From Geoalkalibacter halelectricus (GTDB lineage Bacteria > Desulfobacterota > Desulfuromonadia > Desulfuromonadales > Geoalkalibacteraceae), in assembly GCF_025263685.1 (NCBI RefSeq), contig NZ_CP092109.1, positions 1,240,001-1,304,000 on the forward strand: DNA of 64,000 nucleotides, in the 5' to 3' direction. The notes under the pieces were generated by a model that was not told the DNA's origin, made no database searches, and worked only from the letters and a program-made list of their open reading frames with translations. The translations under genes and the position numbers were made by a program. Each line of letters begins with the position of its first letter. Within the stretch, counting starts at the first letter, position 1. Positions 46,629 through 55,498 of this stretch are shown here, piece after piece.

Positions 46629-48506
46629 TCAGAAGAATTCCCGCAAGCTCTCATCGATTCCCATCAGCGTCTGGTACCAGAACGCCCGGGCGGCCTCGGT
46701 TGGGTTTTCATCAAATTGGTCGAGCCAGTCCGCGAGACGCGGGTCGGTGATGCCGTCAGCTTCTTTCTTGCGTTTCAAAAAAGTATGGAGAAATTCAATG
46801 GTACGTTGGGAATCCCAGAAAATCGGGCTATTGCCGCTGTTGATACGGCTGGCGAGCACCTCGATGCCGTGCAGGAAGGCTTCCTTGCTCTGATAGAGGG
46901 ATTCCATCACCTCGGGCAGCATTTCTTCCGCCCAGCCGCGGTGAAAGCGGCAGGTGCCGAGGTTGTCGAGGATCAGTTCCTTCTTCATGCGCTCGGCGCA
47001 CATGCGCCCCAGGGTGCGCGGCGGGATGAAGTCGTCGCTGTAGATCATGTAATACTTACCCATGATCGACATGGGCGCCAGCACCCCGCTCACCCAGTAC
47101 TGGTTGGGCACCATCCAGCCGCGCCGGCCGAAGGCGATGTGCACCAGGCGATCGTGCAGTATCGCGCCCTTGGCGGGTGAGTGGATGCGGCTCCATTTGC
47201 GCACGCCCTCGCTGAAATCGAGGATGCCGCGCCGCGCGAGGATGGCGTCGATGAGCTCGCAACCCAACTCGGCGTTGTGCCGGGAATCCGCGACCACATC
47301 GAACCCCTGCACCTGCCAGCGGGGCAGGCGGGTGACACCCAGATCCTCACGGCTGAGCACCCCCTCGTCGAGCAGATCCATCAACCAGGCCAGTACCCCG
47401 CCGCAGGAAATGGCGTCGAAACCCATGGCGTCGCAATGATGATTGAGCATTTCCGCGGCGCGTTGATCAAAGATGCCGCACAACGGCCCCAGGGTCTGGT
47501 AGGGCTCGTAGTCCTTTTTGTAGATATCGCGCATTTTCTTGCAAACCGCCACACAGGGCTCGCCGCAGGTGGCCTGCTGCTTTTTCTGGATGGTTTCCTC
47601 ATTGAACTGTTTGAGATAGTGCGCGACGATAAGGTTCTGGTGCAGGGCCTGGCGCTGTTCATGCGTCCAATGGATGGTCCGGTAATTGAACGCCAGGACG
47701 CGCCCGTCCATGTTGGCGTAGTTGACGCCGAAGGTGCCGCCGGTGCTGAGCTTTTCGTCATAGCGGTACTTGGTGGTGACCTCCAGGTCTTTTTGCACCA
47801 GGCGCAGGGCGTACTTGTTCTGGAACCATTCATCCGCAACCTTCTTGTCGCGAAAATCCTCATCCACCAGGGTGCCGCCGTAGATGACGGCGACGATGCC
47901 GTGGGTTTGCGCCATCGCGCTGCCGAGACCGCCGCGCCCCGCCCAGGTATCCACATAGCTTAATTGCCCCTTTTTGATGGGTACCGAAAGAATCCCGCCC
48001 ATGTCGGTGTTCAGGGCTGCAGGGCCGGTGGCGAGGATGCGCGGATCGTTTTCATAGCGCCCGCCAAACAATCGGTAGACCTCGTCCATCAGGGCATAGG
48101 CGCCGGTGCGGCCCGAGGCCCAAATGCGCGCGGCATCGACAGGCACCACCTCCACCTCGATTTCCTCACCGTGGTTGCGGTTGAGGAACAGCACCGAGGG
48201 CAGCGGCGCCTTGCCCACCAGGCTCAGCATGTTAATGCCCAGGTTGTCGAAGACCAGGCCCGCGCCGCCCATGGAGCTGATGTAATACCCTTGCCAGCAG
48301 GGTGAAAAACCGGTCACCACCAGGCGGTTGGAGCCGGGCAGGATGGAGCCGGCGAAGATGCCGACCCCGAAATTGAGGCTTCGATAGTGCCTGGCCAGGT
48401 GAATGCCGAGATCCACCGGGCCGAAATAGCGGTCAAAGCCGTATTTTTTGATTTTGTAAAAGCCGCTGGCCGCATCGACCAGCAGGGTACGCTGAAACAT
48501 ATCCAT
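46629..48506 (-). CDS. Aldehyde:ferredoxin oxidoreductase-family tungsten/molybdenum enzyme
   Basis: The 625-aa product matches the AOR family in length and domain order. The pterin-binding N-terminal region has GPVDLGIHLARHY, SMGGAGLVFDNLG and YVDTWAGRGGLGSAMA. The likely cluster ligands are CGEPCVAVC (two C-x3-C steps, unlike the usual C-x2-C-x3-C) and a distal Cys in LGTCRFHRG. It oxidises an aldehyde or reduces a carboxylate with ferredoxin. It lies 7 bp downstream of a P460-type cytochrome gene. Confidence 0.85.
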   Translation of the reverse strand: MDMFQRTLLVDAASGFYKIKKYGFDRYFGPVDLGIHLARHYRSLNFGVGIFAGSILPGSNRLVVTGFSPCWQGYYISSMGGAGLVFDNLGINMLSLVGKAPLPSVLFLNRNHGEEIEVEVVPVDAARIWASGRTGAYALMDEVYRLFGGRYENDPRILATGPAALNTDMGGILSVPIKKGQLSYVDTWAGRGGLGSAMAQTHGIVAVIYGGTLVDEDFRDKKVADEWFQNKYALRLVQKDLEVTTKYRYDEKLSTGGTFGVNYANMDGRVLAFNYRTIHWTHEQRQALHQNLIVAHYLKQFNEETIQKKQQATCGEPCVAVCKKMRDIYKKDYEPYQTLGPLCGIFDQRAAEMLNHHCDAMGFDAISCGGVLAWLMDLLDEGVLSREDLGVTRLPRWQVQGFDVVADSRHNAELGCELIDAILARRGILDFSEGVRKWSRIHSPAKGAILHDRLVHIAFGRRGWMVPNQYWVSGVLAPMSIMGKYYMIYSDDFIPPRTLGRMCAERMKKELILDNLGTCRFHRGWAEEMLPEVMESLYQSKEAFLHGIEVLASRINSGNSPIFWDSQRTIEFLHTFLKRKKEADGITDPRLADWLDQFDENPTEAARAFWYQTLMGIDESLREFF

Positions 48507-48513
48507 GCCGGGC

Positions 48514-49020
48514 TCAGCGAGGCAGGGTGGAGAGTTTGGTAAAGACGTAGTCCTGATCCTTCACCGGCATGTGACAGGCGACGCATTCCTTGGCGAAGTC
48601 CTGGTCCTCGCCGTAGGGTTTGAGTTCATCCCCCACCCAACGGGCAAAGCCCCAGCCGACCGTGTCGGCGAACTTTTCCTGATCCTTGATCATGAATTCG
48701 ATATGAGAGAGTTCGCCGGGAATGATCGCCGCCTGCCACTGGGGGTGGCGCGCTTCGCGCCAGACCAGTTTGCCGAGGATCGCGCCGTCTGGCCAGGGGT
48801 TGGTCTGCCCTGCAAGCGCCGCTTCCATGGCCTCGTCGTTGGCCAGGATGACGCGCAGGGTCTTGTTGTCCTCGCGATAGGAGGAACTGAGCAGGCGCCA
48901 ATCCTGGTACCCTTCCGGCACCCTGATGCCGTTGGGTGCGGGTTCGACCTCGGAGGCGCCGAAGACCGGCCAGGTGAGCGCGACGAGCAGCAGTGTGGTG
49001 AGGAACAACCTGATATGCAT
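48514..49020 (-). CDS. Cytochrome P460-like periplasmic heme protein
   Basis: The 168-aa product has a signal peptide (cleavage after VFGA) and one CVACH heme site near residue 150. VPEGYQDWRLLSSSY resembles cytochrome P460 proteins. The hydroxylamine or NO chemistry known for P460 is only a possibility. It leads a two-gene operon with the AOR homologue, an uncommon pairing because AOR enzymes are cytoplasmic. Confidence 0.75.
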   Translation of the reverse strand: MHIRLFLTTLLLVALTWPVFGASEVEPAPNGIRVPEGYQDWRLLSSSYREDNKTLRVILANDEAMEAALAGQTNPWPDGAILGKLVWREARHPQWQAAIIPGELSHIEFMIKDQEKFADTVGWGFARWVGDELKPYGEDQDFAKECVACHMPVKDQDYVFTKLSTLPR

Positions 49021-49074
49021 GACGGAGTCTCCTTTTTGGATTTTGGGCGTGTTATGGGGGTGGCGACATTGCCA

Positions 49075-49102
49075 AAATTATCGGATAATCAGCGCTTGTC
49101 AA
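49075..49102 (-). promoter_or_regulatory. Candidate promoter of the P460-AOR operon
   Basis: On the minus strand TTGACA (49102-49097) and TAATTT (49080-49075) are 16 bp apart, about 55 bp from the start codon. Confidence 0.45.
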
Positions 49103-49274
49103 ACGGCGGCGGCGTGGCGCGCGGCGGCCGGGGCGAGCAGAACTCTTGGAGTTTGTGCTATAAAATGGCGGGGAAGGATGCGGAATGCTTGGCCGCCTTT
49201 CGCGTCAGGAAGTTTGTTTCAACCGGTCGCGTGATGACTTATTTTTCGAAAAATTAATCCGAAAGTCCCCGCCC

Positions 49275-49901
49275 ATGATACCTATCGAACTCCTGTCAGC
49301 TTTTTTCGCTGCCTCCGTCCTGCTCGGCCTGGCGCCGGGGCCGGACAACATTTTTGTCCTCACGCAGTCGGCCCTGCACGGCAAGGCGGCGGGGCTGTCC
49401 GTGACCCTCGGACTGTGTACGGGGCTGGTGGTGCATACTTTGGCTGTGGCGTTGGGGGTGGCGGTGATTTTTCAGGTTTCCACCACTGCTTTCACCGCCC
49501 TGAAGCTGGTGGGCGCGGCCTACCTGCTGTATCTCGCCTGGCAGGCCTTTCGGGCCGCCGCGGCGCCGGTATCCATGCAAAGCGGCCCGGTGCTGAGCCT
49601 TTTCAAACTTTATCGGCGCGGTATCATTATGAACATCACCAACCCCAAGGTGTCGATTTTCTTCCTCGCCTTCCTGCCGCAGTTCGCCGATCCCGCCCGC
49701 GGTGCGGTTTCCCCGCAGATTCTGATGCTCGGGGGATTTTTCATCCTGGCCACCATTCTGGTCTTCGGCGGCGTCGCTCTGCTCGCCGGCACCCTGGGCG
49801 CCTGGCTCAATCGCTCGGCGCGCACCCAGCGCGTCCTTAATCAGGTGGCGGGAACCGTTTTCGTCGGGCTGGCGTTGACCCTGGCGACGAGTCATCGTTA
49901 G
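49275..49901 (+). CDS. LysE/RhtB-family amino-acid exporter
   Basis: The 208-aa membrane protein has about six helices and the family features GLAPGPDNIFVLTQS near the N-terminus and NITNPKVSIFFLAFLPQF in the middle. It exports amino acids or related small molecules. The ATG at 49275 lacks a strong ribosome site; upstream in-frame codons do not look coding. Confidence 0.9.
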   Translation: MIPIELLSAFFAASVLLGLAPGPDNIFVLTQSALHGKAAGLSVTLGLCTGLVVHTLAVALGVAVIFQVSTTAFTALKLVGAAYLLYLAWQAFRAAAAPVSMQSGPVLSLFKLYRRGIIMNITNPKVSIFFLAFLPQFADPARGAVSPQILMLGGFFILATILVFGGVALLAGTLGAWLNRSARTQRVLNQVAGTVFVGLALTLATSHR

Positions 49902-49949
49902 GGGTCGAAGGGGCGTTTGCGCATGCACACCAACCAGGCAGGATTTGAG

Positions 49950-51134
49950 ATGAAAGATGCAGCCACCTATCCATTCTCCGCCATTATCGGTCAGGAGGAA
50001 CTGCGCACGGCGCTGCTGCTCAATGCGGTCGATCCCGCCATCGGCGGGGTGCTGATCCAGGGTCACAAGGGTACCGGCAAGTCGACGGTGGTGCGCTCGT
50101 TGGCCGCGTTGCTGCCCGAGATCGAGGTGGTGGCCGATTGTCCTTTCCACTGTCCGCCCGCGCCCGTCGAGGCCATGCACGACGAATGCGCCGCACGCCT
50201 TCGCGCCGGAGAAACCCTCAGGATCGTCAAGCGTGCCATGCCCCTGGTGGATTTACCTCTGGCCGCCACCGAGGATCGGGTGGTGGGCACGTTGCACCTG
50301 GAAAAGACCCTGGAGAGCGGCCGGCGCCATTTCGAGCCGGGCCTGCTGGCGGCGGCCAACCGCGGCATTCTCTACGTGGATGAGGTCAATCTGCTACCCG
50401 ATCACCTGGTTGATCTGCTGCTTGACGCCGCTGCCACCGGCGTCAATCGCGTCGAGCGCGAGGGCGTCAGCGTCAGTCATCCGGCGCGCTTTCTGCTGGT
50501 GGGCACCATGAACCCCGAGGAGGGTGAGCTGCGGCCCCAGTTTCTCGACCGTTTTGGGTTGTGCGTGTGGGTGCGCGGCATCGAGGAGGTCGCCCAGCGG
50601 CGTGAAGTGGTGCGTCGCCGCATGGCTTTTGAAGAGAACCCCGCCGCCTTCGTCGAAGCCTGGGCGGCTGAGGAGGACGCCTTGCGCTCTCAGGTGGTGC
50701 GCGCGCGTGCCGGCCTCAACGCCGTGGTTCTTTCCGATGCGGCTCTTGACCAGGCGGTGCGGATCAGCCTGGCGGTCGGTGTGCAGGGCCATCGCAGCGA
50801 TTTGGCCATCGCCAGGGCGGCACGGGCCCTGGCCGCCTTGCTGGAGCGCCGTGAAGTCGGTGAGGCGGAAATTTTCGAGGCCGCGCTGCTGGTGCTGCCG
50901 CATCGCATCGCAGCCGCGCCGCCGGGGGAGCGAGGGGATTTCCGGGGCTATCTGCAGGCGCTTCTTGCCGGTGAAAAGCCTGCCGAAAGGCTTTCCGCGC
51001 AAGACGAAGAGGCGGGCGAAATGGCCGATTGGGGCCCATCCATGGAAATTCCCGGCGCCACGGCCGCCGGCAGCCAGCTGTTTTCCTTCCTCAAAAAAAA
51101 AGTCCTGAACGCATCATCGAACCCCACAACCTAG
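49950..51134 (+). CDS. Magnesium/cobalto-chelatase AAA+ ATPase subunit (ChlI/BchI-like)
   Basis: The 394-aa product starts YPFSAIIGQEELRTALLL, the usual chelatase N-terminus. Walker A is GHKGTGKS (38-45), Walker B ILYVDEVNLL (140-149), and the sensor region has NPEEGELRPQFLDRFG. It powers metal insertion into a tetrapyrrole. The final 12 codons follow an A9 run (51093-51101), after which the -1 frame continues into the VWA gene. The ATG at 49950 has AGGA upstream; an ATG at 49923 is possible. Confidence 0.85.
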   Translation: MKDAATYPFSAIIGQEELRTALLLNAVDPAIGGVLIQGHKGTGKSTVVRSLAALLPEIEVVADCPFHCPPAPVEAMHDECAARLRAGETLRIVKRAMPLVDLPLAATEDRVVGTLHLEKTLESGRRHFEPGLLAAANRGILYVDEVNLLPDHLVDLLLDAAATGVNRVEREGVSVSHPARFLLVGTMNPEEGELRPQFLDRFGLCVWVRGIEEVAQRREVVRRRMAFEENPAAFVEAWAAEEDALRSQVVRARAGLNAVVLSDAALDQAVRISLAVGVQGHRSDLAIARAARALAALLERREVGEAEIFEAALLVLPHRIAAAPPGERGDFRGYLQALLAGEKPAERLSAQDEEAGEMADWGPSMEIPGATAAGSQLFSFLKKKVLNASSNPTT

Positions 51135-51934
51135 CCCTGCCGGAACTTGGCACTGTCGCCCCCAGGCTGCGCACCCAACGTGGGGCTGGACGGCGTTTGA
51201 GCAGCACGGGTCGCAGCGGCGGTGTATTGCGCACCGTGCCGGCCGGCCAGGGCGGCGCGCACGAACTCGCCGTCGGGCGCACGCTGCGCACCGCCGCAAG
51301 CCGCGGTGCAGGACAACTTCGCGTGCGTGCCGAGGATGTCCATCGCACCATTCGCCGCCAACGACAGGAAACCCTGGTGGTCTTTCTCGTGGATGCTTCC
51401 GATTCCATGGGGGAGGGTACGACTGCGCGTATCGCATTGGCCAAGGGAGCGGTCTTATCCCTATTGCGCCGCGCCTACTTGAGCCGCGACCGGGTTGCGC
51501 TCATCACCTTTCGCGATCAGGGCGCCCAGGTGCTACTGCCTCCCACCCGCAGCGGAATCTTGGCGCGTGAGCGATTGCGGCGGCTGGCCATCGGCGGGGC
51601 AACCCCCTTGGCGGCTGGGTTTTTCAGCGCGCGACGGCTGATTGCCCAGGAACGCCGGCGCGACCCGGGCCTTGGAGCACTGTTGGTGGTCTTTTCGGAT
51701 GGCGAAGCCAATGTGCCGCGCGTGCGCGGTGCCGACCTGCGTCGCGAGGTTCTCACCGAGGCGCGGGCACTGCGTCACGAACAGACGACGGTGGTGTTGT
51801 TTGATACGGGGGCGCGCAGCAGGGACAATCTGCTGCCGGACATCAGTACGGCTTTGAATGCCCCCTGTCATCGTTTGTTGACGGACAAGCTCGATCGTCT
51901 GGTGCAACTCATCGAAGAACAGATGAGGCGCTGA
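51029..51934 (+). CDS. VWA-domain chelatase subunit (ChlD/BchD-like), probably reached by -1 frameshift
   Basis: The frame holds a von Willebrand A domain with the MIDAS motif DASDSMG, then ALITFRDQGAQVLLPPT and VVFSDGEANVPR. This matches the C-terminal half of ChlI-ChlD fusion proteins. The only plausible own start is a TTG at 51029 inside the ATPase gene, and the first 24 codons are merely the alternate frame of that gene. A -1 shift on the A9 tract would give one chain of about 660 residues, the normal fused size. Genuine slippage or a miscounted homopolymer are both possible. Confidence 0.75.
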   Translation: MGPIHGNSRRHGRRQPAVFLPQKKSPERIIEPHNLALPELGTVAPRLRTQRGAGRRLSSTGRSGGVLRTVPAGQGGAHELAVGRTLRTAASRGAGQLRVRAEDVHRTIRRQRQETLVVFLVDASDSMGEGTTARIALAKGAVLSLLRRAYLSRDRVALITFRDQGAQVLLPPTRSGILARERLRRLAIGGATPLAAGFFSARRLIAQERRRDPGLGALLVVFSDGEANVPRVRGADLRREVLTEARALRHEQTTVVLFDTGARSRDNLLPDISTALNAPCHRLLTDKLDRLVQLIEEQMRR

Positions 51935-51968
51935 AAAGTTTCCCCATCTCGCCTTCGCCTCCCTTTAC

Positions 51969-54077
51969 TCACCCATAAAACCTTTCCCGATTCCGCAGCC
52001 AGTCCGCTGGTGCGAAACGGCTGCCGTGTTCGGCGGCCAGGTTCTCCAGTTCCGCGACCAGCGTCGGCAGGCCCAGGCTGTCGGCCCAGCGGCACGGTCC
52101 TCCGAGAAACGGTGGAAAGCCGGTGCCGAAGATCATGCCGGTATCCACGTCCTCCGGTGCGCCTACCACCCCCTCTTCCAGGCAGCGTGCGGCTTCGTTG
52201 ACCATCAACAGCAGCATGCGGCGCAGGTCGGCGCGGCGGGCCGAACGGGAGTCGACCGGCAGCCCGAGGTGGTCGGCCAGATCCTGGTTGCGCCCGATCT
52301 CGTGGTCGTTCTGATAGCGGTAGAAGCCGCGCCCGGCCTTGCGGCCCAGATGCCGATGGCCGGCGGCGCGTTCCAGCAGGGAACTTTTTTCCACATAAGC
52401 AAAGGCGCCGCTCAGGGTCGCGCCCACGTCGGCGGCGATGTCCAGGCCGACTTCATCCAGCAGGCGAAAGGGGCCCATGGGCAGGCCGAAACTGGTGGCG
52501 CGCACATCCAATGAAAGCCAATCCACCCCGCTTTCCACGATCAGACAGGCTTCATTGAGAAACGCCATGAGCAAGCGGTTGACAAGAAATCCCGGGCGGT
52601 CGGCGACGACGATGGGCGTTTTGCCGAGGTTGAGCGCCGCGGCGAAGAGCGTCGCCAGGGTCTGCTCCGAGGTGTCCGCGCCGCGAATCACCTCGACCAG
52701 GGGCATTTTCTCGGCGGGGTTGAAGAAGTGCAGGCCGCCGATGTTGGCGGGGCGCTGGGCGCTTTTTTGCAGCTCGCTCACCGACAGCGCCGAGGTGTTG
52801 GTGACAAAGAGCGCCTTCTCCGACAAAAGCGGCTCGAGTTCGGCGAGCACCTTCTGCTTGACCGGTATTTTCTCCACCACCGCTTCGATGACCAGGTCCG
52901 AGCCGGTCAGATCCTCCGCCAGGGTGGTGCCCCAGAGGCGCGCCATTTTTTCCGCCACCGCCTCGGCAGTCTGGTGGCGTTTGGCGGCCTGGCGCTCAAA
53001 ACCGGCGCGTATCTGAGCCAACGCCTGATCGACGATCTCCTGCTGCAGATCTCGAATCACCACGACCATGCCGCGCTGCGCGAACAGACCGGCGATGCCG
53101 CGGCCCATAACGCCGCCGCCGATGACTGCCACCCGCTCGATGGCAAGTGGCTCGGCATCGAGGCCCGGGGCCTTTTTGGCGCGCTGGTTAAGTTCAAACA
53201 CCCGGATGAGGTTTTTGCACACCGGGGTGAGCAGGATCTTGCCCAACTCTCGGGCCTCGATCTCCAGGCCGGTCTCCAGGGTTTCGCGCAACCCGGCGCG
53301 AACCACCTCCAGGGCCTGATAGGGCGCGGGGTAATGGGAGCCGCTGCGTGCGCGAATCCTTTTCTCCGCCTGGTGGAAGAGCAGGGCGCGCCCGAAGGGA
53401 TTTTTTTCCAGCAGCCAGTGGCGCAACCCGGAGGATTTGCGCCGCCGCTTCTTGAGGATGTCGCGGGGATCGCGAACCGCCTGTCGGGCCAGGCTTTCCG
53501 CGGCCTGGTCCAGATCCTGTCCCGGCGCGCATTCATCGGCCAGGCCCAGGTTGAGGGCCTCAATCCCCGAAACGGTGCGCCCGGTGAGGATCATCTCCAG
53601 GGATTTTTCCAGGGAAATCAGCCGCGGCAGGCGCTGCGTGCCGCCAAAGCCGGGAAACAGGCCCAGCTTGATTTCCGGCAGGGCGATGGAGGCCGTCTCG
53701 CTCACCACTCGATAGTGACAGGCCAGGATGAATTCGGTTCCGCCGCCCAGGCAGTGTCCATGGACAGCGGCCACCACCGGAATCGGCAGGCGCGCCCAGG
53801 TTTCGAAAATCCGCTGTCCCTCCCGCGCCAGGCGTTCTCCCTCGGCGGCCTCGGTGACCGCGGCGATCTGGCGGATATCGGCCCCGGCGATGAAACCGGC
53901 TTTTTTTTCGCTGACCACCACGACGGCGCGCACCCGGTTGTCGGAGTTCAGGTGTCCGGCCGTCTCCTCGAGTTCCGCCAGGAATTCGCCGTTGAGGATG
54001 TTGACGCGACTGTCGCCGGCATCAATGGCCACGCGCGCGATGCCGTCGCTCAGGGTATAGGAGACAAACTCGCCCAT
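51969..54077 (-). CDS. FadB/FadJ-like enoyl-CoA hydratase/3-hydroxyacyl-CoA dehydrogenase
   Basis: The 702-aa product is bifunctional. The crotonase domain has AGADIRQIA, GHCLGGGTEF with Glu115 and LPEIKLGLFPGFGGTQRL with Glu135. The dehydrogenase domain has the NAD motif IGGGVMGRGIAG (about 319-330) and GLHFFNPAEKMPLVEV, then a C-terminal helical repeat with GMIFGTGFPPFLGG. It carries out the middle steps of fatty acid beta-oxidation. No thiolase lies in the window. AGGAGGAAGG precedes the ATG. Confidence 0.94.
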   Translation of the reverse strand: MGEFVSYTLSDGIARVAIDAGDSRVNILNGEFLAELEETAGHLNSDNRVRAVVVVSEKKAGFIAGADIRQIAAVTEAAEGERLAREGQRIFETWARLPIPVVAAVHGHCLGGGTEFILACHYRVVSETASIALPEIKLGLFPGFGGTQRLPRLISLEKSLEMILTGRTVSGIEALNLGLADECAPGQDLDQAAESLARQAVRDPRDILKKRRRKSSGLRHWLLEKNPFGRALLFHQAEKRIRARSGSHYPAPYQALEVVRAGLRETLETGLEIEARELGKILLTPVCKNLIRVFELNQRAKKAPGLDAEPLAIERVAVIGGGVMGRGIAGLFAQRGMVVVIRDLQQEIVDQALAQIRAGFERQAAKRHQTAEAVAEKMARLWGTTLAEDLTGSDLVIEAVVEKIPVKQKVLAELEPLLSEKALFVTNTSALSVSELQKSAQRPANIGGLHFFNPAEKMPLVEVIRGADTSEQTLATLFAAALNLGKTPIVVADRPGFLVNRLLMAFLNEACLIVESGVDWLSLDVRATSFGLPMGPFRLLDEVGLDIAADVGATLSGAFAYVEKSSLLERAAGHRHLGRKAGRGFYRYQNDHEIGRNQDLADHLGLPVDSRSARRADLRRMLLLMVNEAARCLEEGVVGAPEDVDTGMIFGTGFPPFLGGPCRWADSLGLPTLVAELENLAAEHGSRFAPADWLRNRERFYG

Positions 54078-54214
54078 GCCTTCCTCCTGATCCTGCCATG
54101 GATAATTAGGGGGCGCTTTTGATCGCGCCCGGGACTGAAGCGTGACGTTTTATTTTGCTAAATAATATCGCGCTCTTTTCCCAGGGCAAGAAAGTAAATG
54201 CCCGGATCGGCGCC

Positions 54215-54381
54215 CTAGTGTCCCGTGCGGTTAGTCATGTTGAATAATTCTGAGATATTTTTGGTGTTGCCAAGGCGTCGCCAACGCAGGCCTAGCCGTG
54301 AGCTAAGTCAAGTTGGCGCAACGCAGGCAGCGCCAAAAATTGCCGGAATTAGAAGACAGGACTAACCGCACGGGGCACTAG
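54215..54381. mobile_element. 167-bp MITE with IS630-type ends and target
   Basis: Twenty-two-base terminal inverted repeats (54215-54236 and 54360-54381) match at 21 positions. Both ends are bounded by CTAG, the target preferred by IS630-family elements, with TA as the duplicated dinucleotide. The interior is a long imperfect palindrome with no reading frame. It is a non-autonomous element that would depend on a transposase elsewhere. The remaining 54078-54214 sequence shows no gene. Confidence 0.75.
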
Positions 54382-54409
54382 TTGCCAACCCTGGGTGAGT
54401 TGCTAACAT
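54382..54409 (+). promoter_or_regulatory. Candidate promoter of the pdh operon, abutting the MITE
   Basis: TTGCCA (54382-54387) and TAACAT (54404-54409) are separated by 16 bp. The -35 hexamer begins at the base next to the MITE end, so the native upstream context has been replaced. Confidence 0.5.
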
Positions 54410-54472
54410 TGAGAGGCAATGAAAAGCCTAATTGATTCATCCACCTCGAGCGGGTTTGCGAAAGGGTCGATC

Positions 54473-55459
54473 ATGAAGGATAAAAAGGAAGCGACACAAC
54501 TTCAGACGCAGGAGCTGCTGGCCATGTATCGCGACATGGTGCGCATCCGCGAATTCGAGGAAGCCTGCCCCTCTCTGTACAGCCAGGGCAAGATGGGCGG
54601 TTTTCTGCATCTCTACAGCGGCCAGGAAGCGGTGGGCGTAGGGGTGGCACATGCCATTCACAAGGACGACTACATGATCGCAGCCTACCGCGAGCATGGG
54701 CTGATTCTGGCCAAGGGCACGCCGCCCGGTCCGGTCATGGCCGAGCTGTTCGGCAAGGCGACGGGAGTGAGTCGCGGCAAGGGCGGCTCCATGCACATGT
54801 TCGACCCCGAGCTGCGCTTCATGGGCGGCTACGGCATCGTGGGCGGCCATCTGCCCCTGGCGGTGGGCATGGGCTACGCCATCCAGTATCAGCAAAAGGA
54901 TGAAGTGGTGGTGTGCCTGTTCGGCGACGGCGCCACCAACCAGGGGGTGTTCCACGAGGCCATGAACCTTGCTGCCCTCTACCAGGTGCCGGTGGTGTTT
55001 GTCTGTGAAAACAACATGTACGGCATCGGCACCGCCGTGGGGCGCGCCAGCGCCGTCGAGCAGCTCTACAAAAAAAGCTGCGCCTATGAAACGCCCGGGG
55101 TCAAGGTCGACGGCATGGACGTGCTCAAGGTCTACGAAGAGGTGCGCCAGGCGGTGCACCGTGCCCGTGCCGGGGAGGGCCCCACCTACATCGAGGCGCT
55201 GACCTATCGCTTCCGCGGCCACTCCATTTCCGATCCCGGCACTTATCGCAGCGAGCAGGAGAAAAAGCTGTGGAAGGAGCGCGATCCCATTCCCAATTTC
55301 GGTCGCTGGCTGGTGGCCGAGGGCAAGGCCAGCGAGGACGAACTGAAAAAAATCGACGCCGAGGAGAAACAGCTCATTGAAGAGGCGATCCGCTTTGCCG
55401 AGGAAAGCCCCGATCCCGGCCCCGAGGAACTTTGGACCGATGTCTATGTACAATCCTGA
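54473..55459 (+). CDS. pdhA: Pyruvate dehydrogenase E1 component, alpha subunit
   Basis: The 328-aa product has the thiamine-diphosphate motif GDGATNQGVFHEAMN and CENNMYGIGT, and the phosphorylation-loop region YRFRGHSISDPGTYR. It pairs with PdhB to decarboxylate pyruvate. The ATG at 54473 has AAAGGG upstream; the in-frame ATG at 54419 would be only about 3 nt from the predicted transcript start. The operon order is E1 alpha, E1 beta, E2. An acetoin dehydrogenase role is possible but less likely. Confidence 0.92.
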   Translation: MKDKKEATQLQTQELLAMYRDMVRIREFEEACPSLYSQGKMGGFLHLYSGQEAVGVGVAHAIHKDDYMIAAYREHGLILAKGTPPGPVMAELFGKATGVSRGKGGSMHMFDPELRFMGGYGIVGGHLPLAVGMGYAIQYQQKDEVVVCLFGDGATNQGVFHEAMNLAALYQVPVVFVCENNMYGIGTAVGRASAVEQLYKKSCAYETPGVKVDGMDVLKVYEEVRQAVHRARAGEGPTYIEALTYRFRGHSISDPGTYRSEQEKKLWKERDPIPNFGRWLVAEGKASEDELKKIDAEEKQLIEEAIRFAEESPDPGPEELWTDVYVQS

Positions 55460-55498
55460 TGCATTGTCAGAAAACTTTTCTCCTCAAGGGAGTGCGCC

